This document shows, piece after piece, positions 52,802 to 61,782 of a stretch of DNA of 64,000 nt. Made by a program: the position numbers and the translations under genes. Source of the DNA: Clostridia bacterium. Its GTDB lineage: Bacteria > Bacillota > Clostridia > TANB77 > CAG-508. Position 1 is the first letter of the stretch; every line of letters starts with the position of its first letter. The stretch is taken from positions 1-64,000 of the forward strand of contig JAFXPH010000016.1 in the NCBI GenBank assembly GCA_017528085.1, read 5' to 3'. The notes beneath the pieces were generated by a model, which was not told where the DNA came from, did no database searches, and saw only the letters and a list, made by a program, of their open reading frames with translations.

Positions 52802-53521
52802 ATGTACGATTTAAATCTTTTTAACTTAGGAGAAAAGATTAGAAATCTACGAAAGAAAAACAATTTATCTCTCGAAGAATTTGGCAAGAAAATAGGAAAA
52901 TCAAAACCAACAATATACAAATATGAAGAGAACGATATAGTTCCTGATATCTATACCCTACTTTGTATTTGTAATATATTCGAAGTATCTATATCTGACT
53001 TTTTTGAATTTAAATCAATTAGTTCAGATAATACAAAATCAATTAATCCTTTTGGTACAAATACTTTATTTTTATACTATAAAGGATTTAATAAAAAACT
53101 AGTTATCTCAACTATTACAGTTGAAGAATTAGATTCTGTGCAAAAAGTTGTGTTTAAGAATTCAAAGAAAAACAAGGATTTAAACCAATCTTTTGTCAAT
53201 GAATATATTGGTTCATTAGAAGCTGATAAGCAAATTGCTTATTTTAATCTAAAAAATGATCCAACAAGTAATAGTAGATTTGAAAAGATTCAAATTATCA
53301 TTGATCTAAAACATTGTATTAATGATAAATACATTGGTAGCATTAATGCAACAACAGACTCTAATCAACCAACATTTAGAAAATGTATTTTAACAAAAGA
53401 AAAAGTATTTGATAGAGATGAAATAAATCAAATATTTGATGATCTTGAAATAACAGAAAATGAATTAAAGCTAATTAAAGAAAATAGTTTTTGGAATATG
53501 CCAATTAATACTTTAGAATAA
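52802..53521 (+). CDS. XRE-family transcriptional regulator
   Basis: The 239-residue protein has an N-terminal Cro/C1 helix-turn-helix (about 9-65: LGEKIRNLRKKNNLSLEEFG, KSKPTIYKYEENDIVPDIYT, LLCICNIFEVSISDFF). The C-terminal 165 residues are of mixed strand and helix and unknown, perhaps a ligand or inducer domain. It stands divergent from the 16-codon peptide gene, about 170 bases between promoters, and converges on the defence-type operon, so it might control either. Confidence 0.9.
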   Translation: MYDLNLFNLGEKIRNLRKKNNLSLEEFGKKIGKSKPTIYKYEENDIVPDIYTLLCICNIFEVSISDFFEFKSISSDNTKSINPFGTNTLFLYYKGFNKKLVISTITVEELDSVQKVVFKNSKKNKDLNQSFVNEYIGSLEADKQIAYFNLKNDPTSNSRFEKIQIIIDLKHCINDKYIGSINATTDSNQPTFRKCILTKEKVFDRDEINQIFDDLEITENELKLIKENSFWNMPINTLE

Positions 53522-53522
53522 A

Positions 53523-53556
53523 CAAAAACCAGAAGAATAATTCTTCTGGTTTTTAT
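53523..53556. terminator. Shared terminator, XRE gene and defence operon
   Basis: AAAACCAGAAGAA pairs with TTCTTCTGGTTTT around TAA; it ends the convergent XRE and HNH genes. Confidence 0.93.
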
Positions 53557-53557
53557 C

Positions 53558-54541
53558 TTAGTTTTTACAGCCAATCCAAAACTTATTTACATAGTCTTTC
53601 TCTATGGCAAGTTTTAATTCGTCAACCTCTTTTCCTGTGATTATTTTATCTTGTAGTAATAATAGCAATTTATTATTTCTTGTCTTTAGTTTTTCTATAT
53701 CTAATTTTGTTGGGATAACATTATTTTTTCTTGAATTACATCCTTTATGTACGTATACCAAATTCCATAAATCATCTGAATATAAATATGACCATGGGAT
53801 AACGTGATCTATCGTTATTTCTTTTTCTTCAATAACTTCACCACAGATAAAACACTTGTGATTAGGGTTTTCAACATCTAAATATTTTTTATACTTACTT
53901 AATGAATTTCTTTTTACCTCCTGTTCATCTATAATTTTTACTTTTTTATTAATTCTAGGTGAACTATTAAATGTTTCTAAAATCAATCCCCATCTATAAT
54001 TAATAAGATCAAATAAGTCTTCATTATTTTCTTTTAAAGTATTCATATTGTCTTTAGAAATAATAATCTTATTTTCATTTTTTATATATTTATATATTTC
54101 TTCGTGGCTTTCACCATTAATAATAATAAATCTCCAACAGACATCAGCCTTAAGAGCTTTTGCAACCTTATTTATATTATCAAAATAATCTTGTTTTAGT
54201 TGCTCTTCTAAAAGGTACTCCACTCTTTCGAATCTTTCTGGTTTTCTATTTTCAATATAATTATAATACTTTTCGATCAGCTCTTTCACAATTTGCAATA
54301 TAACTGGTATTTTATTTAAGCTACTTCCTTGAACATTATCAAAGAAAATAGTTTGATTCCAATAATACTTAATATATTTTTTAGCAATTTCTTTTAATGG
54401 TATATCAATAAAATCTTCCTGGTTTCTATTTTCTATTGCCAATTCAACCAAAGCTTTTGCCCAAGCCATTTTATATGTGTTATCATAATTACATTCTCTA
54501 ATTATTCTTTTAAATGCTGATAAAAAATTATTATTCTCCAT
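53558..54541 (-). CDS. HNH endonuclease
   Basis: The 327-residue protein has a helical N-terminal domain of unknown function (1-220) and a C-terminal HNH domain (about 231-278) with CFICGE, the catalytic IDHVIPWSY, and NLVYVHKGCNSRKNN; the two cysteine pairs bind structural zinc. It likely nicks or cuts DNA. It is the last gene of the operon, overlapping the 3' end of the pyrophosphohydrolase gene by 11 bases, so translation is coupled. Confidence 0.9.
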   Translation of the reverse strand: MENNNFLSAFKRIIRECNYDNTYKMAWAKALVELAIENRNQEDFIDIPLKEIAKKYIKYYWNQTIFFDNVQGSSLNKIPVILQIVKELIEKYYNYIENRKPERFERVEYLLEEQLKQDYFDNINKVAKALKADVCWRFIIINGESHEEIYKYIKNENKIIISKDNMNTLKENNEDLFDLINYRWGLILETFNSSPRINKKVKIIDEQEVKRNSLSKYKKYLDVENPNHKCFICGEVIEEKEITIDHVIPWSYLYSDDLWNLVYVHKGCNSRKNNVIPTKLDIEKLKTRNNKLLLLLQDKIITGKEVDELKLAIEKDYVNKFWIGCKN

Positions 54542-54854
54542 CTTCTAAAACCTTTTCTAAAAATAATTTTTCTTTAAAAGCTCCTCTTTTTCCCACCTTC
54601 TTCTTTCTTATTTTCTCAAATTCTTCCAGGGATATATTTTTATTATCTAAAATAGCATATATTACTTCAACTAAATCGGCCAATTCTTCAACATTGTCAT
54701 CCTCAAGATATTCTTTCATTTCCTCTTGAAGTTTTTTATCCAATTCTTTCTTATAATCTACATCATTTAAAACCCTTATAATAGCTTTTTTATTATTGTC
54801 TTTACTGATTATTTCGGGAATTTTATCTCTTATTAATTTATTATATTCTTTCAT
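54531..54854 (-). CDS. MazG-like nucleoside triphosphate pyrophosphohydrolase
   Basis: The 107-residue all-helical protein begins YNKLIRDKIPEII, the signature of the COG4997-type NTP pyrophosphohydrolases of the all-alpha (MazG) superfamily, with the metal-binding acidic residues in LQEEMKEYLEDDNVEELADLVEVI (EE..E then E..D). It should cleave a nucleotide to its monophosphate and pyrophosphate. It is the second such enzyme in the operon and overlaps the HNH gene by 11 bases. Confidence 0.88.
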   Translation of the reverse strand: MKEYNKLIRDKIPEIISKDNNKKAIIRVLNDVDYKKELDKKLQEEMKEYLEDDNVEELADLVEVIYAILDNKNISLEEFEKIRKKKVGKRGAFKEKLFLEKVLEDGE

Positions 54855-54865
54855 AGTATCCTCCG

Positions 54866-56743
54866 CTATCTATTAATTCTTGATTTCAAATATTCTGCAA
54901 GAGGTTTGTCTTCACAATATATATAGCATCCTTTTTGACCTCTTGTTAAAAGAGTCTTGTAAGTATTTTTTATTAATTGAGAAGCTATTTCTTCATCTGC
55001 TGTTCTAATCCCAGAAGATTTATCATCTTTTGAAATCATATTTTTATCAGTAATTATCTGATTAGTAAATGGATCATATCTTAAATCTTTTCCTATAATA
55101 ACTCCTACATAATCAAATTCAAGTCCTTGTGCAGTATGTATGCATCCAACTTCTTCAAATGAAGCAGGATTAATCGCCCAAATCTTATCATTTTCAAGAT
55201 TCCATTTAGCTTTAAAATTATCTTCTAAATAAATATCATAATCATCACGATGGTGTTTAACATTCCAATCATAACAATATCCCGCTACCATACGAGCTTT
55301 ATTATTTATTTTGTTTTTTTCTCTTAATTCATCTCTTAAATCATTTGGATTATCAAATATCTTTATATCAAAATTCAACTCATTTAAGCAAATATCTACT
55401 GTTTCTCCAAGTTGCAAAATATTATTTATCAACTGTATATACAAATCAGACCCATTACATCTAAATTGTGAATGTAAATGAGTTTCATCATTTAATATTA
55501 CACTTGAATTTAGTTCATTAGCCCATTTTTTAATTTCTTCTATAGATCCTATATCTTTTGTTGTAACATGTTGATTTTCGTCAATCAAAAATATAGTTAA
55601 TAATGATGCATTTATTGCTTCCATTACTTGATTTTTTCCACTAAAATCCCCATACATTTGTTTAACAAGTCTATGTGCTTCATCAACTACGAGGCAATCA
55701 TAATAATTAGATGGTACTTTACACAAACCAAATGTTGAACGGAATAATTGTTTAATATTTACTTCTTTTTTTAAATCTGATTTTGATAATAGTTTTAAAA
55801 ATACTTCTTTAGGTGCACTATTTTTAGTAGCGTATGCTGCATTTAATCCTTTTGATGTATATTCTTTAAGCAGATTAACTGCTAATACACTTTTTCCAGT
55901 ACCTGGGCCTCCAACAATTACTATAGTTCTTTTTTTCATATCTTTAAGACATTGATTCATAGTCTTGACACACATATCATAAGCAACCACTTGATCATCT
56001 AGTAAAATAAATTCTTCATTGCCTTTCATTAATGAAACTAAACAATCCTGTAAAGATTTAGAAGGCCTTATTCTACCATTATCAATTTTATATAGTAAAT
56101 CTCCGTCTGATGATTTTTTAGTTACATATCTTTTTATAAAGTTTCTTAATTCAGACACTTGATTTTTAATAAAAAAAGGTGCTTCATCATACCATATTTT
56201 AAAAATTTCATCATTAAGAGCATCAATATTTTCAGGCTTATAATTATGAAGATATGCACAAGGAATTATTTGTATATTATTATCTTGAACTTGTTCTGAA
56301 GAATTACGAATAAAAACTGCATAAGAATAAGCTTGATATGATGGATGAGCAACTATTCTGTTTCCTCCGCCTGTAAATGTCTTCACAGAATGTTGCATAA
56401 CATCATCTACTTTTTCAACATTTTCCCATTGCTTTAATTCAACAACAATTACATTATCATGGTTTTGCTCATCTGCCCCTGAAATTATAAAATCTACCCT
56501 CTTAGAAGTCCTTGGAATTTGATATTCAATAGCAACATTTATATCATCTGGAATATCACTATCTTCTAAAACGTTTTTCATGAAATTTAAAGAATTGTTA
56601 AATGCTCTATATTGGGAATCTCCAATGTTATTAATATTATTTTCATATAATTTTTGAAGAACTTTATCTGCTATTAAATTCATTATTACGTCATCAAAAA
56701 ATACTTTCTTTGTTGCTTCATATACGATCATTTTTGCCTCCAT
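54866..56743 (-). CDS. PD-(D/E)XK nuclease fused to DUF2075 (Schlafen-group) ATPase
   Basis: The 625-residue protein has an N-terminal nuclease-like domain with D84 (SKRVDFIISGA) and E102/K104 (NVIVVELKQWENV), the DxxxExK pattern. The C-terminal DUF2075 ATPase has Walker A VGGPGTGKSVLAVN (278-285), Walker B LVVDEAHRLV (354-357), a motif III LIDENQHVT and a late HTAQGLEFDYVGVIIG. DUF2075 proteins are SF1-related helicase-like ATPases seen in defence settings. It begins 23 bases after the NUDIX gene stop. Confidence 0.9.
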   Translation of the reverse strand: MEAKMIVYEATKKVFFDDVIMNLIADKVLQKLYENNINNIGDSQYRAFNNSLNFMKNVLEDSDIPDDINVAIEYQIPRTSKRVDFIISGADEQNHDNVIVVELKQWENVEKVDDVMQHSVKTFTGGGNRIVAHPSYQAYSYAVFIRNSSEQVQDNNIQIIPCAYLHNYKPENIDALNDEIFKIWYDEAPFFIKNQVSELRNFIKRYVTKKSSDGDLLYKIDNGRIRPSKSLQDCLVSLMKGNEEFILLDDQVVAYDMCVKTMNQCLKDMKKRTIVIVGGPGTGKSVLAVNLLKEYTSKGLNAAYATKNSAPKEVFLKLLSKSDLKKEVNIKQLFRSTFGLCKVPSNYYDCLVVDEAHRLVKQMYGDFSGKNQVMEAINASLLTIFLIDENQHVTTKDIGSIEEIKKWANELNSSVILNDETHLHSQFRCNGSDLYIQLINNILQLGETVDICLNELNFDIKIFDNPNDLRDELREKNKINNKARMVAGYCYDWNVKHHRDDYDIYLEDNFKAKWNLENDKIWAINPASFEEVGCIHTAQGLEFDYVGVIIGKDLRYDPFTNQIITDKNMISKDDKSSGIRTADEEIASQLIKNTYKTLLTRGQKGCYIYCEDKPLAEYLKSRINR

Positions 56744-56766
56744 ATTAATTATTGTTCTATAATTAA

Positions 56767-57168
56767 TTATCTTTCCATTTCTTCCATCTTATCTTGAATT
56801 TTTTCTATTAATCCTCTATCTGCTGGTAACCAATCAACAGAATTTAATTCGTTTTTATGAAGCCATTTAGCAGCCTCATGTTCTTTAAGGATTAGCTTTC
56901 CATTTTTAACTGTGCACATAAAACAATCCATTGATAAATGAAAATTTGGATAATCATACTCCACAGTATCTAGCAAATCACCAACATTTATTTCTGTGTC
57001 TAATTCTTCTTTAATCTCTCTAAAAAGTGCTTCTTTCGGTGTTTCATGTTCTTCTATTTTCCCTCCTGGGAATTCCCAGCCATCTTTAAACTCTCCGTAT
57101 CCTCTTTGTGTTGCAAATATCCTGTCTTTATCCACAATAATTGCAGCAACTACTCTAATTGTTTTCAT
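56767..57168 (-). CDS. NUDIX hydrolase, MutT/(d)NTP pyrophosphohydrolase type
   Basis: The 133-residue protein has the Nudix box GGKIEEHETPKEALFREIKE with EEL at its end and a typical EFPGG entry, and the C-terminal KWLHKNELNSVDWLPAD seen in MutT-type (deoxy)nucleoside triphosphate pyrophosphohydrolases. It probably hydrolyses a damaged or modified nucleotide or a signal nucleotide. It starts 11 bases after the large PLD-helicase gene in the same operon. Confidence 0.92.
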   Translation of the reverse strand: MKTIRVVAAIIVDKDRIFATQRGYGEFKDGWEFPGGKIEEHETPKEALFREIKEELDTEINVGDLLDTVEYDYPNFHLSMDCFMCTVKNGKLILKEHEAAKWLHKNELNSVDWLPADRGLIEKIQDKMEEMER

Positions 57169-57179
57169 AATAATCTCCT

Positions 57180-60113
57180 TTATTCATTTATTATATATTC
57201 ATAAATATCTTCTCTAACAGTTGTTTCTAATAACCATTCTATTTCTACTGCACTTTTTTTAGTATTTGGCATTATAAACTCTTTATAATCACCTGTTGGA
57301 TACATTCTTCCTAAATAATAAAATTCCTTTGAAATTTTATCATCCTTATTTTTTCTAACAAATAATTCTACTTTTATACCTTTTTCTTTAGATTTCAAAA
57401 AATTTTGAACATCCTCTGAGGAATAACTTCTTCCGCTTTTAGAAATAGAAATTAGTTTGCTGCTATCTATAAACCTATCTTCGTATTTTGTAGTATCACT
57501 AATATCATCTTCTTTATCATAATTAATAAATACCGGAAATGTATTTGTATCTTTATTGTATTTATATCCTCCAATATTTATAGGGACCTCATTATTCTCC
57601 CAATTTAACAATCTACATACATCTTCATAAGTGTACTTTTTGTACAAAACTAAATTTGTATCTTTATATCTGTTTGAATAATCCCTTTTATACCTTTCAA
57701 TTCCAAATTTTATTAATTCTTCATAAATCTTTAAAAAGTTTTCTTCTTTTAATAATTCATTGAATTCTTCTTTTATATGATATTCATCTCCTGTTATATT
57801 TTTTTCAATAAAAACACATTCTTTATATGTATCTTTACCAGTACCAGCAGGAAATTCATTTGTCAAAACATTTATAGTACTTTTAATTTCATACTCAGTT
57901 AAATTTATGTTATATTCATTATAAAGATCTAACTTTAATGTACTAATCAAACTATTTTTATTGTTAATTAACAATTTTAATAAGGCCAATTCGTGTATTC
58001 TTTTTCCATCTGCTAATTTAGTTGAAATAAATTCAATTATTAGTTCCTGAACCTTATTTAATTCAATTTTATATTCTGGCTCATATTTCTTTAAAAACTT
58101 ATAATATGACCCGAGAGATTTATTATCAAAGATTCTTAGAACATCCATTTCCCCATATATATCAAAATCCATAAGATTAGGAATCCTTCCCAATTTAAAT
58201 TTTAAATTTTGATAGTTTTCTTTAATTAGTTTTACATCACTAAAATTAGCTGTATCTAGAGCTTCATATATTCTTTTTTTTGATATTTCGTCAAAATGTA
58301 TTGATGAAACACCAGGTATTATTTTTTCTCCTTCTGAAACATATCTACGAATATTATCTTTATTATATGTTCTATCTCCTGATAATGCTATTGGTATCAT
58401 AAAATTATTCTTATAATTTCCTATAAAATCTAATATAACAACATATTCTTTATTATCTGCTTTTCTCAGTCCTCTACCAAGTTGTTGTACAAATACTATA
58501 GGAGATTGCGTTGGTCTAAGCATTATTACTTGATTTATTTCTGGAATATCAACGCCTTCATTAAAGATATCTACCGTAAATATATAATCGATTTTTCTTG
58601 ATTTATCATCAGTTGTTAATCTATCAATTGCATCCTCTCTTCTATCTTGAGAATCTTCGCCCGTCAATGCTAATGTTCTATAACCTCTTTCATTGAATTT
58701 ATTACTTAATACTTTGGCTTCTTCTTTTGAACTACAAAATACTAACCCCTTAACAGATTCTCCATAATATCCATAGTAATTAATTTGTTTAATTATATAA
58801 TCCAATCTAACATCTGAAACTAATCTATTAAAATCTTTCAGGCTAATATCGTCATCTATGGTTTTACCATTTATTTCAATATCGGTAATACCAAAATAAT
58901 GAAATGGACAAAGCATGTTTTCCTCTAACGCCTGTTGTAACCTTATTTCGCAAGCAATATTATAATCAAATGCTTTGAAAACATCATAGCTATCCGTTCT
59001 TTCTGGAGAAGCTGTCATACCCAATAACATAGTTGGATTATAGTAATCTATAATATTTTGATATGTTGTAGCTCCGATTCTATGTGCTTCATCTATCACT
59101 ATAACATCAAACTCATCTGGTTTGAATCTATGTAAGACTTCTTCTTTTCCCATCATCTGCATAGTTGAAAACAAGAAATCACATTCAAAGTCTTTAGAGT
59201 TTCCAGATAGTAGTCCAAAAGTTCTAGTATCTCCGAATATCTTTTTATAGCTCCTCATTGCTTGTTTAGCAATTTGTTCCCTATGAACCAAAAACAGAAC
59301 TTTATTTACTTTAAGATCTCTTAATCCAAATGCTGAAGCATATGTTTTTCCTGTCCCTGTAGCTGATATTAATAATGCTCTATTTTCTCCTGAATTATAT
59401 AATTCATTTAACTTATTAATGAAATCTAATTGCATTAAATTTGGTTTTAATTTATAACTTTCAAGCGGAGAAATTTTAGTTTTTCTTACTATTTCTCTTT
59501 GTTCTTTTATCACTCTGTAATTAGTTTCATATATAGTAATAAAATCTTCAAACTTATAACTAAATTCAGAATTCCATAATTCTTCAAACTCATTTACTAT
59601 TTTCTGCGTCATTTCTCCAGATTCTGTTGTAACTATTTTAGTATTCCACTCACTGTTAATAGAAAAAGCCATTTGAGTCATATTTGAACTACCTATAATA
59701 AATTTATAAACATTATCATTCTTAAACATATACCCTTTTGCATGGAACCCTTTTCCTGCTTCTTCTGTACTATACATTCTTAGTTCAATGTTTTTAAATT
59801 CGGCCAACCTTCTTAATGCTTTGGGTTCACTAAAATTAAGATAATCTGTTGTTAATATCTTACCTGGTACATTCTTAATCTCTAATTCTTTTAGCGTTTG
59901 AAGCAATGGTGTAATACCACTTTCAGTGATAAAAGCGACATTTATAGAAAAGCTTTTACAATTTTTAAGTTCATATTCAATGTTAGATAATACTTTTCTA
60001 CCTTCTTTATAATTATTAGATATAAATTCAGGTTTAAAAACAACATTAGAATTGATGGAACTATTTAAATAAGCTGTAGCCGCTCCTTTTAGTATTAATT
60101 CACTACTATCCAT
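57180..60113 (-). CDS. PLD nuclease-SF2 helicase-DUF3427 protein
   Basis: The 977-residue protein has a phospholipase-D-type nuclease domain with a single HKD motif (H124, K126 in GKGFHAKGYMF; GSSN at 141), then an SF2 helicase with Walker A ATGTGKT (251-257), DEAH (341-344), GMTASPERTD and the closing motif QQLGRGLRKADN, and a C-terminal DUF3427 region (about 600-977). Single-HKD proteins act as dimers. It probably translocates on and cleaves nucleic acid. It follows the MazG gene by 9 bases and has an AGGAGT site. Confidence 0.93.
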   Translation of the reverse strand: MDSSELILKGAATAYLNSSINSNVVFKPEFISNNYKEGRKVLSNIEYELKNCKSFSINVAFITESGITPLLQTLKELEIKNVPGKILTTDYLNFSEPKALRRLAEFKNIELRMYSTEEAGKGFHAKGYMFKNDNVYKFIIGSSNMTQMAFSINSEWNTKIVTTESGEMTQKIVNEFEELWNSEFSYKFEDFITIYETNYRVIKEQREIVRKTKISPLESYKLKPNLMQLDFINKLNELYNSGENRALLISATGTGKTYASAFGLRDLKVNKVLFLVHREQIAKQAMRSYKKIFGDTRTFGLLSGNSKDFECDFLFSTMQMMGKEEVLHRFKPDEFDVIVIDEAHRIGATTYQNIIDYYNPTMLLGMTASPERTDSYDVFKAFDYNIACEIRLQQALEENMLCPFHYFGITDIEINGKTIDDDISLKDFNRLVSDVRLDYIIKQINYYGYYGESVKGLVFCSSKEEAKVLSNKFNERGYRTLALTGEDSQDRREDAIDRLTTDDKSRKIDYIFTVDIFNEGVDIPEINQVIMLRPTQSPIVFVQQLGRGLRKADNKEYVVILDFIGNYKNNFMIPIALSGDRTYNKDNIRRYVSEGEKIIPGVSSIHFDEISKKRIYEALDTANFSDVKLIKENYQNLKFKLGRIPNLMDFDIYGEMDVLRIFDNKSLGSYYKFLKKYEPEYKIELNKVQELIIEFISTKLADGKRIHELALLKLLINNKNSLISTLKLDLYNEYNINLTEYEIKSTINVLTNEFPAGTGKDTYKECVFIEKNITGDEYHIKEEFNELLKEENFLKIYEELIKFGIERYKRDYSNRYKDTNLVLYKKYTYEDVCRLLNWENNEVPINIGGYKYNKDTNTFPVFINYDKEDDISDTTKYEDRFIDSSKLISISKSGRSYSSEDVQNFLKSKEKGIKVELFVRKNKDDKISKEFYYLGRMYPTGDYKEFIMPNTKKSAVEIEWLLETTVREDIYEYIINE

Positions 60114-60122
60114 TTTAAACTC

Positions 60123-60437
60123 CTATAATTTATTGTATTTTGTACTTACACCCTTTGCTTTTTCAATAGGGTACTTTCTTTTTGTTTTCTCTAATTTTTT
60201 TCTAATAATTTCTTCTGGATCAACTTTTAACTTCATTGCTAATTGAAGACAATATGTAAAAACATCTGCCAATTCTTCACATACTTCTTCTTTTTCATAA
60301 TTGTTATTCCACTGAAAACATTCAAGCAACTCTCCTGCTTCTATAGAAATTGATTTTGCTAAATTTTCCTCAGAATGAAATTGATCCCAATCCCTTTCTT
60401 TATTAAACTTTTCGATTTCAATCATTAAATCTTTCAT
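60123..60437 (-). CDS. MazG-like nucleotide pyrophosphohydrolase
   Basis: I choose the ATG at 60437 (MKDLMIEIEKF), supported by a TGAGGT site 8 bases upstream, over one 30 bases earlier. The 104-residue protein resembles RS21-C6/iMazG dNTP pyrophosphatases: IEKFNKERDWDQFHS, then metal ligands in SISIEAGELLECFQW and EELADVFTYC, and a closing KYPIEKAKG. It should hydrolyse a (d)NTP, perhaps dCTP-like. It lies between the frameshifted gene and the PLD-helicase gene. Confidence 0.9.
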   Translation of the reverse strand: MKDLMIEIEKFNKERDWDQFHSEENLAKSISIEAGELLECFQWNNNYEKEEVCEELADVFTYCLQLAMKLKVDPEEIIRKKLEKTKRKYPIEKAKGVSTKYNKL

Positions 60438-60483
60438 CTCTATTACCTCAATTTCTCTATTATTCATATATTTTTTTACTTTT

Positions 60484-61201
60484 TTAACATTTTCCTACTA
60501 GTTGTATTACGTTTTCTATATATTTTTTATCTAATTTATTTATTCTGTGATTGTAATTTAATACCTTGTTTAAATCAGATAAATCAATGATTTCATAGTT
60601 ATTATTTTTCTTTATACACCACATAGATAAATTCATTTCCTCAACAAGTTTGTTAAAATTATATTTTCCTCTTACTTTAAAATAATTAAGCCAAAAAAAT
60701 GTATCTGGATTAGTATATGATTTTGACAATCTGCAATTTTTTCCTTCAAAAAAGCACTTAATATCAAACAATGTATAATCTATACGATCATTAAATATGG
60801 AATATTTTTTTTGATTAATTGATTCTTTATGTCTTGGCCAAACAAAATGATAATTGTTATCTGGATTTCTTATTATTTCTAACTTATCAATAACTTCCTC
60901 GATATTACCGTCATATATATCATACATTTGCTTCCATGATAATCCATCAATAGAATACTTAATTGACGGATTATTCTTGTCCTCATAATAATTATCCTTT
61001 AAATAGCAATTATTTCTCACAAAATCAATCTTGCTGTATAAGAATTTATATAATTCAATATCATATAGATCAGGATCTCTATATATTTTTTCTCCGTTTG
61101 ATAGTAATCCTTTATCTATTGTTTCTTTTATCTTGCTCTTATCTTTTATTTCTTTTTCTATTTTTAATAATGTTTTTATTGTTCTTTTTATATAAATACA
61201 T
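60484..61201 (-). pseudogene. Frameshifted hypothetical gene, first in the defence operon
   Basis: A 178-codon frame begins at GTG 61020, but the frame is open and protein-like for another 64 codons upstream (for example KEIKDKSKIKETIDKG and YRDPDLYDIELYKFLY) to a stop at 61213-61215, with no start codon. An ATG at 61201, with GAGGAA just upstream and a promoter at 61254-61282, reads in the neighbouring frame and stops after 20 codons. One extra A in one of the A5 runs (about 61160-61190) would join the two into a protein of about 238 residues. This is either a real frameshift, a slippage site or a sequencing error. The product family is unknown. Confidence 0.6.
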
Positions 61202-61253
61202 ATTTCCTCATATTATTTTTCTAGATTACTATTATAAAATTATTACTAGACAT

Positions 61254-61282
61254 ATTAAACCACATTTAAAGCAATTATTCAA
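61254..61282 (-). promoter_or_regulatory. Promoter of the defence-type operon
   Basis: Minus strand TTGAAT (61277-61282), 17 bp ending TGG, TTTAAT (61254-61259). The remaining gap to 61375 is A/T-rich with no other signal. Confidence 0.65.
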
Positions 61283-61375
61283 TATAATCCAATAGAATCA
61301 AGTGTTACATCTTGTTCCTCTTATTATTATTTTAATTATTATTTATCACAAAAATCATCATCCTTCAATAATTAG

Positions 61376-61407
61376 ACAAAAAAGAAGAGTGGTCATATCC
61401 ACCCTTG
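61376..61407 (-). terminator. Terminator of the UvrD/zinc-finger unit
   Basis: AAGGGTGG pairs with CCACTCTT around ATATGA with one mismatch, followed by CTTTTTT on the minus strand; it separates the UvrD unit from the downstream operon. Confidence 0.7.
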
Positions 61408-61500
61408 ACATATTATAGTGCTTCTCAGATATTAAAACACTAACATTTTTTGAAAGATCATTATTATAATGTGATCTATCTCACTTAATTATTTTTATAG

Positions 61501-61782
61501 TTAATTATGTTTTTCTGTATATTTACATTTAGGATAGTTAGAACACCCATAAAATTGACCATATTGTCCTTCTCTTAATATCAAGCTTCCTCCACACTTC
61601 GGGCATATTTTTTCTGAATTATCGCTTTTTTCATTATTTACAATATTATTTATATTTTTATTTATCCTTATAAATGTCATTATCACTCTAAAAATAATAA
61701 ATCCTAATCCTAATAATACAAGAATAATTATTAATGGTGATTTTAATAATTCAACTATTAAACTATTTACTGCTTGATCCAT
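61501..61782 (-). CDS. Membrane-anchored C4 zinc-finger protein
   Basis: The 93-residue protein has one membrane helix (LIIILVLLGLGFIIFRVIM, about 17-36) and a C-terminal topoisomerase-type C4 zinc finger (ICPKCGG...GQYGQFYGCSNYPKC). The zinc finger is nearly the same as the one at the end of the UvrD-type helicase upstream, and the genes overlap by 20 bases. It looks like a tethered DNA- or partner-binding accessory protein. Confidence 0.85.
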   Translation of the reverse strand: MDQAVNSLIVELLKSPLIIILVLLGLGFIIFRVIMTFIRINKNINNIVNNEKSDNSEKICPKCGGSLILREGQYGQFYGCSNYPKCKYTEKHN

